A stretch of DNA of 64,000 bases from Microbacterium sp. Marseille-Q6965 (GTDB lineage: Bacteria > Actinomycetota > Actinomycetes > Actinomycetales > Microbacteriaceae), in assembly GCF_946151065.1 (NCBI RefSeq), contig NZ_CAMGZA010000001.1:1116001-1180000 (forward strand). Reading direction: 5' to 3'. Below, piece by piece: positions 37,956-46,408 of the stretch (position 1 is its first letter; every line of letters starts with the position of its first letter). The position numbers were made by a program, and so were the translations under genes. The notes below the pieces were generated by a model, which saw only the letters and a list, made by a program, of their open reading frames with translations, searched no databases and was not told the origin of the DNA.

Positions 37956-37976
37956 CGTTCCGCTCACGGCGGAACG
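37956..37976 (-). promoter_or_regulatory. CGC-N5-GCG inverted repeat upstream of the HTH gene
   Basis: A perfect 8-bp inverted repeat (CGTTCCGC and GCGGAACG around a 5-bp spacer, TCACG) lies between the glycosyltransferase stop and the HTH start. It has the same CGC-N5-GCG core as the two sites at the clpP promoter, and its GTTCCGC arm resembles the published ClgR element GTTCGC-N5-GCG. Autoregulation is the simplest reading. Confidence 0.6.
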
Positions 37977-37982
37977 GGGGCG

Positions 37983-39359
37983 TCAGCGCCGCGGTGGGCC
38001 GGACAACGCTTCCCGCACGGCGTCGCCGAAGGCCCGCAGCGACGGCTCGAACCCCTGCGCCTCGGCCGAGGCGTAGGCCTCCTCCTCCCGCGCGGCCCGC
38101 TCGGGCGACGTGAGGAGGGCCTGCAGCGCGGCGGCCAGGGCCGGCACCTCGCCATCGGGCACCACCGTGCCGCCGCCGTGGGCGAGCATGTCGCGCGGGC
38201 CGTACGGGATGTCGTACGCGACGACCGGCACGCCGTGCGACAGCGCCTCCACCACGACCAGCCCCTGCGCCTCGTTCGTGCTCGTGAGCAGGAGCGCCTG
38301 GGCCGACGCCAGTGCCGGCAGCGGATCGGGGTCGTAGCCGTGCCACGTGACCGCGTCGGCGATGCCCAGGTCGGCGGCGAGCGCCTCGAGCGCGGATCGC
38401 TCGGGGCCGTCGCCGTGGACGTGCAGGTGCGCGTGCGGCACCTCTGCGCGTACGAGCGCGAGCGCGCGCAGCGCGTGGTCGACGCGCTTGCGGGTGGACA
38501 GCGAGTTGAGCATCACGACCCGTCCCGGCACGCGCGGCTCCCGCGCCCGCACGACCGGCGGGGCGGGGTGCGGGGCCACGAACGAGCGCGCGACCTCCGG
38601 GCCGAAGCGACGCTCCACGTCGGCGCGCTGCGTCGGCGTGAGCCACGTCACCGCGTCGTAGCGGGCCGCGGTGTCGAGCCAGCTCGTCCACGCATCGGCC
38701 ATGGGCGCGTCCCACGTGTGTGGGGGCAGGGTGTGATTCGCGTGCGTCTCGTGCACGATCCGCAGCGCCGGATCGAGCGGCGGGGCCGCGTCGGCGACGA
38801 GCACCTCGCCGATCTGCCGGGCCTCGCACACGATGACCGGTGTCAGCCCGGTCTGCGCCGCCGCCTCCGGCGCGATGTGGTTCAGCCAGGCGCGGTAGAG
38901 GCCGCCGAATCCGGGCAACCAGCCCGCGGGCTGCCCCGCGGCGTCGTAGACGGTGACGGCCGCGTCGCTGCGCATCCAGGCCGGGTCGCCGGTCACCACG
39001 GGCAGCGCCACGAGCGGCTCCCCCGCATCGTCGCGCACGATGTTCTCGTCGAACCCCGCGGCGGGCGCGGGCAGCGGCCGGGCGGCCTCGATCAGCCAGG
39101 ATCGGTCCGCGCGCAGATCGTCATACAGGTTGCGCAGGGCCCGGCGCTCGGCGAGCACGCCCCGCCGGATCCACTCGTCGCGGATCCGGTCGTTCTCGCC
39201 GGTCGCGGCGACGTTCACCGTGAGGACGAGGGACTCGCCGCCGGCCCGCCGCAGGTCTCGCGCGCGCCGCATCACGGCCACCGCGAAGCCGGCGTCGAGC
39301 CGGGGGTCCACCCGCCCGGCCACGAGGAGGTACACGGCGCGAGGAACGAGGTCGGTCAC
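37983..39359 (-). CDS. Glycosyltransferase family 4 (TarM/TagE-like)
   Basis: The 458-residue protein has a GT-B fold. The C-terminal half holds RVVMLNSLSTRKRVDHAL and HLHVHGDGPERSALE (nucleotide-sugar binding) and the late TNEAQGLVVVEALSHGVPVV, the E-x7-E motif typical of retaining GT4 enzymes. The N-terminal half resembles alpha-glucosyltransferases that decorate poly(glycerol-phosphate) or wall teichoic acids (TagE/TarM). The substrate is not proven. No signal peptide is present, so it acts in the cytoplasm on a lipid-linked or soluble acceptor. The start is GTG. Its 3' end is close to the operator of the HTH gene. Confidence 0.8.
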   Translation of the reverse strand: MTDLVPRAVYLLVAGRVDPRLDAGFAVAVMRRARDLRRAGGESLVLTVNVAATGENDRIRDEWIRRGVLAERRALRNLYDDLRADRSWLIEAARPLPAPAAGFDENIVRDDAGEPLVALPVVTGDPAWMRSDAAVTVYDAAGQPAGWLPGFGGLYRAWLNHIAPEAAAQTGLTPVIVCEARQIGEVLVADAAPPLDPALRIVHETHANHTLPPHTWDAPMADAWTSWLDTAARYDAVTWLTPTQRADVERRFGPEVARSFVAPHPAPPVVRAREPRVPGRVVMLNSLSTRKRVDHALRALALVRAEVPHAHLHVHGDGPERSALEALAADLGIADAVTWHGYDPDPLPALASAQALLLTSTNEAQGLVVVEALSHGVPVVAYDIPYGPRDMLAHGGGTVVPDGEVPALAAALQALLTSPERAAREEEAYASAEAQGFEPSLRAFGDAVREALSGPPRR

Positions 39360-39377
39360 CGATCCATCGTCCCAGAC

Positions 39378-39420
39378 GCGACGAGGCCGCCCGTCCGGAC
39401 ACGGAGGGCGGCCTCGTCGC
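39378..39420 (-). terminator. Terminator of the guaA operon
   Basis: A perfect 15-bp stem (GCGACGAGGCCGCCC against GGGCGGCCTCGTCGC) with a 13-nt loop lies 46 bp after the guaA stop and just upstream of the glycosyltransferase start. Confidence 0.75.
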
Positions 39421-39465
39421 GGAGGGAGGGCAACTCCCGCTCGGCGCCCGCGGCGCGCGAGGGGC

Positions 39466-41043
39466 TCACTCCCACTCGATGGTCCCCGGGGGCTTCGAGG
39501 TCACGTCGAGCACCACGCGGTTGACCTCGCTGACCTCGTTCGTGATGCGGTTGGAGATCTTCGACAGCACGTCGTACGGCAGGCGGGTCCAGTCGGCCGT
39601 CATGGCGTCCTCGCTCGAGACGGGGCGCAGCACGATCGGGTGACCGTAGGTGCGCCCGTCGCCCTGCACGCCCACGCTGCGCACGTCGGCGAGCAGCACC
39701 ACCGGGCACTGCCAGATGTCGCCGTCGAGGCCCGCCTTCGTCAGCTCCTCGCGGGCGATCGCGTCGGCCTCGCGCAGGATCTCGAGGCGCTCGCGCGTCA
39801 CCTCGCCGATGATCCGGATGCCGAGCCCCGGTCCGGGGAACGGCTGGCGGCCGACGATCGCCTCGGGAATGCCCAGCTCGCGGCCGATCGCGCGCACCTC
39901 GTCCTTGAACAGGGTGCGCAGGGGCTCGATGAGCTCGAAGTCGAGGTCCTCCGGCAGCCCGCCCACGTTGTGGTGGCTCTTGATGTTGGCCGTGCCGGCG
40001 CCGCCGCCCGACTCCACGACGTCCGGGTACAGCGTGCCCTGCACGAGGAACCGGATGGGCTCGCCCTCGGCCTTGGCCTCGTCCACGAGCTCGCGCTGCA
40101 CCTTCTCAAACGCGCGGATGAACTCGCGGCCGATGATCTTGCGCTTCTGCTCGGGATCGGTCACGCCCTTGAGGTGGCCGAGGAACGTGTCGGCGGCGTC
40201 GACCGTGATGAGCCGCACGCCCGTCGACTCGACGTAGTCCTTCTCGACCTGCTCGCGCTCGCCCTTGCGCAGCAGCCCGTGATCGACGAACACGGCGGTG
40301 AGCTGATCGCCCACGGCGCGGTGCACGAGCGCGGTCGAGACGGCCGAGTCCACGCCACCCGAGAGCGCCGAGATGACGCGGGCCGAGCCGACCTGCTCGC
40401 GGATGCGCGCCACCTGCTCGTCGATGACGTTGCCGCTGTTCCAGTCCGACGGCAGCCCGGCGGCCTTGTGCAGGAAGTTCTCGATGACCCTCTGGCCGAA
40501 GTCGGAGTGCTTGACCTCGGGGTGCCACTGCACGCCGTAGAGGCACGACTCGGCGTTGCCGAAGGCGGCCACGGGCGTCGCGGCCGTGGAGGCCAGCACC
40601 TGGAAGCCCTCCGGCGCCTTGCGCACCTGGTCGCCGTGGCTCATCCACACGTTCTGCGCCGCGGGCTGCCCACCCAGCAGCACGCCGCCGTCGCCGACGA
40701 GGGTGGCGTCGGTGGCGCCGTACTCGCGCAGCCCGGTGTTGGCGACCTCGCCGCCGAGGGCCTGCGCCATCACCTGGAAGCCGTAGCAGATGCCGAGCGT
40801 CGGGATGCCGAGGTCGAAGATCGTGGTGTCGAAGGTCGGGGCGCCCTCGGCGTAGACGGACGACGGCCCGCCGGAGAGGATCATGGCGACGGGATCCTTC
40901 GCCTCCACCTCGGCGCGCGTGATCGAGTGCGGCACCAGCTCGCTGAAGACGCCGGCCTCGCGCACGCGACGCGCGATGAGCTGCGCGTACTGTGCGCCGA
41001 AGTCGACGACCAGGACCGGTCGCTGTGCGGTGTCGGCACTCAT
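39466..41043 (-). CDS. guaA: GMP synthase (glutamine-hydrolysing)
   Basis: The 525-residue enzyme converts XMP to GMP. The N-terminal class I glutamine amidotransferase domain (to about residue 195) has the nucleophile Cys in [13 protein letters not shown] and the His-Glu pair in WHPEV. The ATP pyrophosphatase domain holds [12 protein letters not shown], the P-loop-like motif for AMP transfer. The C-terminal dimerisation domain ends with [12 protein letters not shown]. It overlaps the DUF3817 gene upstream by 4 bp, so translation is coupled. With guaB and guaB3 in the same 10 kb, guanine nucleotide synthesis is concentrated here. Confidence 0.97.
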   Translation of the reverse strand: MSADTAQRPVLVVDFGAQYAQLIARRVREAGVFSELVPHSITRAEVEAKDPVAMILSGGPSSVYAEGAPTFDTTIFDLGIPTLGICYGFQVMAQALGGEVANTGLREYGATDATLVGDGGVLLGGQPAAQNVWMSHGDQVRKAPEGFQVLASTAATPVAAFGNAESCLYGVQWHPEVKHSDFGQRVIENFLHKAAGLPSDWNSGNVIDEQVARIREQVGSARVISALSGGVDSAVSTALVHRAVGDQLTAVFVDHGLLRKGEREQVEKDYVESTGVRLITVDAADTFLGHLKGVTDPEQKRKIIGREFIRAFEKVQRELVDEAKAEGEPIRFLVQGTLYPDVVESGGGAGTANIKSHHNVGGLPEDLDFELIEPLRTLFKDEVRAIGRELGIPEAIVGRQPFPGPGLGIRIIGEVTRERLEILREADAIAREELTKAGLDGDIWQCPVVLLADVRSVGVQGDGRTYGHPIVLRPVSSEDAMTADWTRLPYDVLSKISNRITNEVSEVNRVVLDVTSKPPGTIEWE

Positions 41044-41597
41044 CGGCCGGCCTCCTCGGGGGTTGCGGACGCCGTGGCGTCCGGGATCGCGGCGGCCTTG
41101 GCCGCCCGCTTCTCGGCGGCGCGCTGCTCGCGGTCGGCGAGATAGCGCTTCACATCACGGGCGACGATGCCCTCCATCACAAACGACAGGAACGGGACGA
41201 CGCCACCGCCGGCCAGCATGAGGAAGCGGCCGAAGCCCCACCGCATGAGGCTCCACAGGCGGAAGCACGCGAACAGATACACGACGTAGAACCAGCCGTG
41301 CACGATGAGAATTCCCAACGACAGGTTGATGCCGTCGCCCGTGGAGAGGATCTCGCATCCGCCGGCCCCCATGGCGAACTGCGAGTACCACTGACAGTCC
41401 GCGCTCGGCAGCACGTCGGCGAACCACAGGAAGCCGCCCGATCCGCCGAGGAAGAGCTCGACGTGCAGCGGCGTGTACTTCAGGACCATCTCGGCCACGA
41501 GCAGCAGCAGGCCCACGCCGGTGATCACGGAGCAGATCTGGTAGAACCGCAGCGCACCTCGGATCTTGGGGAACGAAGCGAGCCGGGGTTGCGCCAT
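41040..41597 (-). CDS. DUF3817 family membrane protein
   Basis: The 185-residue protein has about three membrane segments (from [16 protein letters not shown] onward, then [18 protein letters not shown] and [19 protein letters not shown]). The cytoplasmic tail is rich in Ala, Arg and Lys. The pattern fits DUF3817, found next to guaA in many actinobacteria. Function is unknown. It is transcribed just before guaA with a 4-bp overlap, a conserved pairing. A role in transport or in membrane placement of a purine enzyme is speculation. Confidence 0.85.
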   Translation of the reverse strand: MAQPRLASFPKIRGALRFYQICSVITGVGLLLLVAEMVLKYTPLHVELFLGGSGGFLWFADVLPSADCQWYSQFAMGAGGCEILSTGDGINLSLGILIVHGWFYVVYLFACFRLWSLMRWGFGRFLMLAGGGVVPFLSFVMEGIVARDVKRYLADREQRAAEKRAAKAAAIPDATASATPEEAGR

Positions 41598-41655
41598 AGC
41601 CCCATTCTAGGCGGGCGCCACCTGGACGATCGCCGCCCGCCGGGCGCCTCGCCGT

Positions 41656-42504
41656 TCAGTCGTCGACGTCGTCGAGGGCGTCGGGGTCGATGCCCTCGCG
41701 CTGCTCGATCTCGCGCTCCCACGCGTCGCGGGCGAGGCGGTACCAGAGATAGAACGCGAAGCCGGCGAAGACCGCCCACTCGATCGCGTAGAAGATGTTG
41801 AGCCAGTTGATGGGGCTGCTCAGCTCGGGCGCCGGGGACGAGATCTCCTCGAGGCCGGCGTCCGTGATCCCGCCGGTCGGATCCGCCGACGTCAGGTACG
41901 GGCGGTACACCTCGCCCGGCACCTCACCCCACTGGCCCAGCAGCGCGGCGGGCGACATGCGCGTCATCTCGTACGGGTCGTCCCCCGTGGCGACGGCGGG
42001 GCCCTCGTCGGAGATGACGCGGCCCGTGAGCCCGACCGTCACGCCCCCGTCGGCCTGCGATGAGAGATCGGCGACGGCCGCCTCGGCGCGCTCGCGCGAC
42101 GCCGTCCAGCCGATCGCGACGGCCAGCGACGAGGCGTCCTCCCGCTGCAGGCGGCCGGTGACCCAGTAGCCCTCGACGTCGTCGTTGAAACGCGAGGAGA
42201 CGATGAGGAAGTCGCCGGGGTCCCACGATCCCGAGACCTCGACGCGCTGGCCGACGAGCGGCTCCTCGAGGTAGGCGCCCGGCTCGACGACCTCGTCGAG
42301 CTCCAGCACCCGCTCGGTCGCTCCCGGCTCCGGCGGGTCGGTGTCGATGGCGCTCGAGAGCTGCCACTGGCCCAGCCACGCGAACACGCCCGCCACCACG
42401 AGGCACAGCGCGAGCATCGCGAGCCAGCGCGGGCGGAGCATGACCTCGCGCAGCGTCGGCGGGAAGTCCAAAGCCTCCGCGGGCTCCAGCGACGGCTCGG
42501 TCAT
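41656..42504 (-). CDS. SURF1 family cytochrome oxidase assembly protein
   Basis: The 282-residue protein has the SURF1 topology: one hydrophobic helix near the N-terminus (about residues 30-48, LAMLALCLVVAGVFAWLG), then a large extracytoplasmic region and a second helix near the C-terminus (INWLNIFYAIEWAVFAGFAFYLW). SURF1 homologues help insert heme a into cytochrome c oxidase subunit I. The WQ pair in GQWQLSS just after helix 1 is typical. It overlaps the guaB3 stop by 1 bp (TGATG), so it is probably translated by re-initiation. A heme-copper oxidase is not in this window. Confidence 0.85.
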   Translation of the reverse strand: MTEPSLEPAEALDFPPTLREVMLRPRWLAMLALCLVVAGVFAWLGQWQLSSAIDTDPPEPGATERVLELDEVVEPGAYLEEPLVGQRVEVSGSWDPGDFLIVSSRFNDDVEGYWVTGRLQREDASSLAVAIGWTASRERAEAAVADLSSQADGGVTVGLTGRVISDEGPAVATGDDPYEMTRMSPAALLGQWGEVPGEVYRPYLTSADPTGGITDAGLEEISSPAPELSSPINWLNIFYAIEWAVFAGFAFYLWYRLARDAWEREIEQREGIDPDALDDVDD

Positions 42505-43625
42505 CAGGCGTCGTACGGCGCGACGACCACGTCGACGCGCTGGAACTCCTTGAGGTCGGAGTAGCCCGTGGTCGCCATGGACTTGCGCAGCGCGCCGATG
42601 AGGTTGGCGGTGCCGTCGGCCACCGGCGCCGGACCGTACAGGATCTCCTCGAGCGCCGCGACGCGGTCGACCCGCACGCGGCGACCGCGCGGGAGCTTCG
42701 GGTGGTGCGCCTCGGGGCCCCAGTGATACCCCTGGCCCGGCGCGTCGGTGGCGCGGGCCAGCGCGACGCCGAGCATGACGGCGTCCGCGCCCATCGCGAG
42801 CGCCTTCACGATGTCGCCGGACGTGCCGACGCCGCCGTCGGCGATGACGTGCACGTAGCGCCCGCCCGACTCATCCAGGTAGTCGCGCCGGGCGCCGGCC
42901 ACGTCGGCGACGGCGGTGGCCATGGGCGCGTGGATGCCGAGGGTGGCGCGCGTCGTGGAGGCCGCTCCGCCGCCGAAGCCGACGAGGACGCCCGCCGCGC
43001 CGGTGCGCATGAGGTGCAGCGCGGCGGTGTAGGTGCTCGCCCCGCCCACGATCACCGGCACGTCGAGGTCGTAGATGAACTTCTTGAGGTTGAGCGGCTC
43101 GGCCACGCTCGACACGTGCTCGGCCGAGACGGTGGTGCCGCGGATGACGAACAGGTCGACGCCGGCAGCGACGACCGTCTCGTACAGCTCCTGGGTGCGC
43201 TGCGGCGTGAGGGAGCCCGCGACCGTCACGCCGGCCGCGCGGATCTCCTCGAGGCGCGAGCGCACGAGCTCCGGCTTGATCGGCTCCGCATACATCTGCT
43301 GCATGCGGCTCGTGGCCACCTGATCGGGCAGCGAGGCGATCTCGTCGAGCAGGGGCTGCGGGTCCTCGTACCGCGTCCACAGCCCCTCGAGGTCGAGCAC
43401 GCCCAGCGCGCCGAGCTGACCGAGCATGATGGCGGTGCGGGGGCTCACGACCGAGTCCATGGGGGCGCCGAGCACCGGGATGTCGAACTGGAACGCGTCG
43501 ATCGCCCACGCGGTCGACACGTCCTCGGGGTTGCGCGTGCGCCGCGACGGCACCACGGCGATGTCGTCGAACGAGTACGCCCGACGAGCCCGCTTGGCGC
43601 GGCCCAGCTCGATCTCCATGCTCAC
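42504..43625 (-). CDS. guaB3: GuaB3 family IMP dehydrogenase-related protein
   Basis: The 373-residue protein resembles IMP dehydrogenase but belongs to the shorter actinobacterial GuaB3 group without CBS domains. The barrel motifs AFDDIAVVPSRRT at the start and HVIADGGVGTSGD with a flavin/nucleotide phosphate loop are present. The region that carries the catalytic Cys in true IMPDH (GSICTTR) reads GGGAASTTRA here, so the Cys is absent. Related actinobacterial GuaB3 proteins lack it too, from memory. A role in guanine nucleotide balance is plausible. The genuine guaB is 4 kb away. It heads the guaB3-SURF1 pair. Confidence 0.85.
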   Translation of the reverse strand: MSMEIELGRAKRARRAYSFDDIAVVPSRRTRNPEDVSTAWAIDAFQFDIPVLGAPMDSVVSPRTAIMLGQLGALGVLDLEGLWTRYEDPQPLLDEIASLPDQVATSRMQQMYAEPIKPELVRSRLEEIRAAGVTVAGSLTPQRTQELYETVVAAGVDLFVIRGTTVSAEHVSSVAEPLNLKKFIYDLDVPVIVGGASTYTAALHLMRTGAAGVLVGFGGGAASTTRATLGIHAPMATAVADVAGARRDYLDESGGRYVHVIADGGVGTSGDIVKALAMGADAVMLGVALARATDAPGQGYHWGPEAHHPKLPRGRRVRVDRVAALEEILYGPAPVADGTANLIGALRKSMATTGYSDLKEFQRVDVVVAPYDA

Positions 43626-43675
43626 CCGCTCAGCCTACCCGTCGCCGTTCCGCGCGCGCCCGGACGCCGCGTCGC

Positions 43676-44413
43676 TCAGGCCCCCAGCGTGCCGAGGTAG
43701 AGCTCGGTGACCTTCGGGTCGTTCAGCAGGTCGCGCCCGCTGCCGGTGTAGGCGTCGCGGCCCTGGTCGAGCACGTAGCCGCGGTCGCAGATCTGCAGGC
43801 AGCGGCGCGCGTTCTGCTCCACCATGATGCACGTCACGCCGGCCTTGTTGATCTCCGAGACGCGCAGGAACGCCTCGTCCTGTCGGACGGGCGAGAGTCC
43901 GGCCGACGGCTCGTCGAGCAGCAGCACCTTCGGGTCCATCATCAGGGCCCGGCCCATCGCGACCATCTGCCGTTCGCCGCCCGACAGTCCCGACGCCCGC
44001 TTCTTCAGACCGGCACCCTTGGCGAGGTCCGGGAAGATGCTCATGACGAAGTCGACCCGCTCCTCGAACATCTTCGGCTTCTGGTAGGCGCCCATCTGCA
44101 GGTTCTCGGCGATGCTGAGCGACGGGAAGACGTTGTTCGTCTGCGGGATGAAGCCCACGCCCTTGGCGACGAGCTTGTCGGCCTTGAGGCCCGTGATGTC
44201 CTCTCCCCCGAGCCACACCTTGCCCTCGCGGATCTTCACCTGCCCGAAGATCGCCTTCAGCAGCGTGGACTTGCCGGCGCCGTTGGGTCCGATGATGCCG
44301 ATCAGCTCACCCTGATGGGCGGTGAGCGTCGCACCGTTGAGGATGTTCACGCCGGGCAGGTAGCCCGCGTGCACGTCGTCGACCAGCACGACGGGGGTCT
44401 GCTCCGCGGTCAC
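43676..44413 (-). CDS. livF: Branched-chain amino acid-type ABC transporter ATPase, LivF
   Basis: The 245-residue ATPase has Walker A GPNGAGKSTL, signature LSGGERQ and Walker B VLLLDEPSAGLSP with the catalytic Glu. Two adjacent ATPases and two permeases follow the Liv layout, in the order livH, livM, livG, livF on the minus strand. The GTG start overlaps the livG stop (GTGA). The substrate is assumed to be leucine, isoleucine, valine or a related small amide; sequence alone cannot tell. Confidence 0.92.
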   Translation of the reverse strand: MTAEQTPVVLVDDVHAGYLPGVNILNGATLTAHQGELIGIIGPNGAGKSTLLKAIFGQVKIREGKVWLGGEDITGLKADKLVAKGVGFIPQTNNVFPSLSIAENLQMGAYQKPKMFEERVDFVMSIFPDLAKGAGLKKRASGLSGGERQMVAMGRALMMDPKVLLLDEPSAGLSPVRQDEAFLRVSEINKAGVTCIMVEQNARRCLQICDRGYVLDQGRDAYTGSGRDLLNDPKVTELYLGTLGA

Positions 44414-45429
44414 TTCTCGTCCTCCTTCTCGGCCTCGAGCTCGGCCTCGACCTGCTCGACCGTGGCCTGCGCGGAGGCCACGGCGTCGGTGGTGGGGTCG
44501 GCCTGCACGACGGGAATGCGTCCCGTCACGACACCCAGATCGAGCTCCTGGTGCGCGCCCAGGTAGGCGTCGACGACCGCGGGGTTCTTCATGACCTCGT
44601 CGGGGGCACCCTCGGCCACGACCCTGCCCTCCGCCATCACGATCACCCAGTCGGCGATGTGCCGGACCATGTGCATGTCGTGCTCCACGAACAGCACCGT
44701 CATCCCCTCGTCCTTCAGGTCGAGGATGTGGTCGAGCAGCGACTGCGTGAGCGCCGGGTTCACGCCCGCCATCGGCTCATCGAGCATGACGAGGGTGGGA
44801 TCGGTCATGAGGGCGCGCGCCATCTCGAGCAGCTTCTTCTGCCCGCCGGACAGGCCCGCGGCCAGGTCGTTCTTCTTCGCGTCGAGCTTGAACTTGACGA
44901 GCAGCTCCTCCGCCCGGCGCTCGATCGCCTCGTCCTGAGAGCGCCACAGCGCGGGGACGAGGCTCTGCCAGAAGCGCTCCCCCGCCTGTCCCGTGGCGCC
45001 CAGCTTCATGTTGTCCATCACGCTGAGGCGGCCGAGGGCCTTGGTGAGCTGGAACGTACGCACCAGGCCCATGCGCGCCACCTTGTGCGCGGGCACGCGC
45101 GCCAGATTGCGGCCGTCGAACGACCACGTCCCCGAGTTGGGCCGGTCGAAGCCGGTCAGCAGGTTGAACAGCGTCGTCTTGCCGGCGCCGTTGGGGCCGA
45201 TCAGCGCCGTGATCGTGCCGCGCGGGATCTCGAGGTGCTCCACGTCGACGGCGGTGAGGCCGCCGAAGGTGCGAGTGACCCCGTCGGCGACGATGATCGG
45301 GTCGACCTTCTTCACCCCCGGCGCGATGTCGCCGACGTGCAGGTTCGTCGTCTTCGGCCGCTGCACGGGAGCCGTCACCGGCCGCGGCTCCTGCGCGCTG
45401 TTCTCACCGGACGTGCTGTCAACGGACAA
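44410..45429 (-). CDS. livG: Branched-chain amino acid-type ABC transporter ATPase, LivG
   Basis: The 339-residue ATPase is longer than E. coli LivG (about 255) because of about 45 extra residues at the N-terminus and a charged C-terminal tail of about 50 residues (EAELEAEKEDEK). Walker A GPNGAGKTTL, signature LSGGQKK and Walker B LVMLDEPMAGVNP are present, plus LivG's Asn-rich DRPNSGTW region. The start is a TTG, with AAGGAG 7 bp upstream inside the end of livM; no closer ATG or GTG suits the frame. It overlaps livM by 11 bp and livF by 4 bp, so the operon is translationally packed. Confidence 0.9.
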   Translation of the reverse strand: MSVDSTSGENSAQEPRPVTAPVQRPKTTNLHVGDIAPGVKKVDPIIVADGVTRTFGGLTAVDVEHLEIPRGTITALIGPNGAGKTTLFNLLTGFDRPNSGTWSFDGRNLARVPAHKVARMGLVRTFQLTKALGRLSVMDNMKLGATGQAGERFWQSLVPALWRSQDEAIERRAEELLVKFKLDAKKNDLAAGLSGGQKKLLEMARALMTDPTLVMLDEPMAGVNPALTQSLLDHILDLKDEGMTVLFVEHDMHMVRHIADWVIVMAEGRVVAEGAPDEVMKNPAVVDAYLGAHQELDLGVVTGRIPVVQADPTTDAVASAQATVEQVEAELEAEKEDEK

Positions 45430-46399
45430 AGGTCAGCTCCTTCTTGTCGCCGAGGATGCCCTGCGGCATGAAGATCACCAGCAGCATGAGCGCCACGCCC
45501 ACCAGGATGAAGCGCAGCGTGCCGGCCTGCGTGGACGACATGAACGGCAGCACACCGGCGTCCACCAGCGCGGGCAGCACGTTCGCCAGGAACGTCTGGA
45601 TGAACCAGAAGATCAGCGAGCCCAGCACCGGCCCGAACACCGTCGCTGCGCCTCCGAGCAGCAGCGCGGTCCAGACGAAGAAGGTCAGCGACGTCACATA
45701 CACGCCGGGGGCCACCGCGGCGGGCAGGGCGTAGACGACGCCGCCCGCGGCCATGATGACGCCGCCGAGCACGAGCGACTGCATCTTGTACGAGAACACG
45801 TTCTTCCCGAGCGAGCGGATGGCGTCCTCGTCCTCGCGGATGCCCTTCATCACGCGGCCCCAGGGGCTGCGGGTGAGCATCCACACCACGAGCACGGCGA
45901 ACGCGAGCGTGAGCAGGCCCATGATGCGCACCCACCAACCCGTCTCGTTGTACGTCCACGGGCCGAAGCCGTAGGTGCCCTCCGGGATGGGGTTCGCCTC
46001 GCGGAAGCTGCCGTGATAGCCGGCCAGTCCGTCGGCCGACCCCGTGACGTCCTCGAACTGCGTGGTGAGGAACAGCAGGCGCAGCACCTCGGCCGCGGCG
46101 ATCGTGGCGATCGCGAGGTAGTCGCCGCGCAGCCGCAGCGTGGGGATGCCGAGGATGAGCGCGAACACCGCGGCCGCGGCGAGCCCCACGAGCGCGGCCA
46201 GCCACCACGGGAACCCGAACGTGAGGATCGAGATCGCGTAGCCGTACGCGCCGAGCGCCATGAAGCCCGCGACGCCCATGTTCAGCAGCCCGCCGAAGCC
46301 GAAGTGCATCGCCAGCCCGAGCGCGGCGAGGGCGTAACCCATCGTCGCCGGGCTCAGGATCGAGGACAGCGTGTTGTCGAAGATCTGCAACCAGTTCAT
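45419..46399 (-). CDS. livM: Branched-chain amino acid-type ABC transporter permease, LivM
   Basis: The 326-residue permease has about 8-9 hydrophobic helices with the EAA-like loop region (LRLRGDYLAIATIAAAEVLRLL) that contacts the ATPases. Its length and the INWLQIFDN-like start match LivM. It pairs with LivH to form the channel. It follows livH by 9 bp, with the ATG (MNWLQIF) favoured. Confidence 0.92.
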   Translation of the reverse strand: MNWLQIFDNTLSSILSPATMGYALAALGLAMHFGFGGLLNMGVAGFMALGAYGYAISILTFGFPWWLAALVGLAAAAVFALILGIPTLRLRGDYLAIATIAAAEVLRLLFLTTQFEDVTGSADGLAGYHGSFREANPIPEGTYGFGPWTYNETGWWVRIMGLLTLAFAVLVVWMLTRSPWGRVMKGIREDEDAIRSLGKNVFSYKMQSLVLGGVIMAAGGVVYALPAAVAPGVYVTSLTFFVWTALLLGGAATVFGPVLGSLIFWFIQTFLANVLPALVDAGVLPFMSSTQAGTLRFILVGVALMLLVIFMPQGILGDKKELTFVR

Positions 46400-46408
46400 G
46401 AGCCGCGC

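Noticed and set aside
42504..43625. Missing catalytic Cys in GuaB3 read as a broken IMPDH
   Set aside because: Actinobacterial GuaB3 homologues normally lack this Cys, as I recall, and the gene is otherwise intact. The true guaB is nearby.
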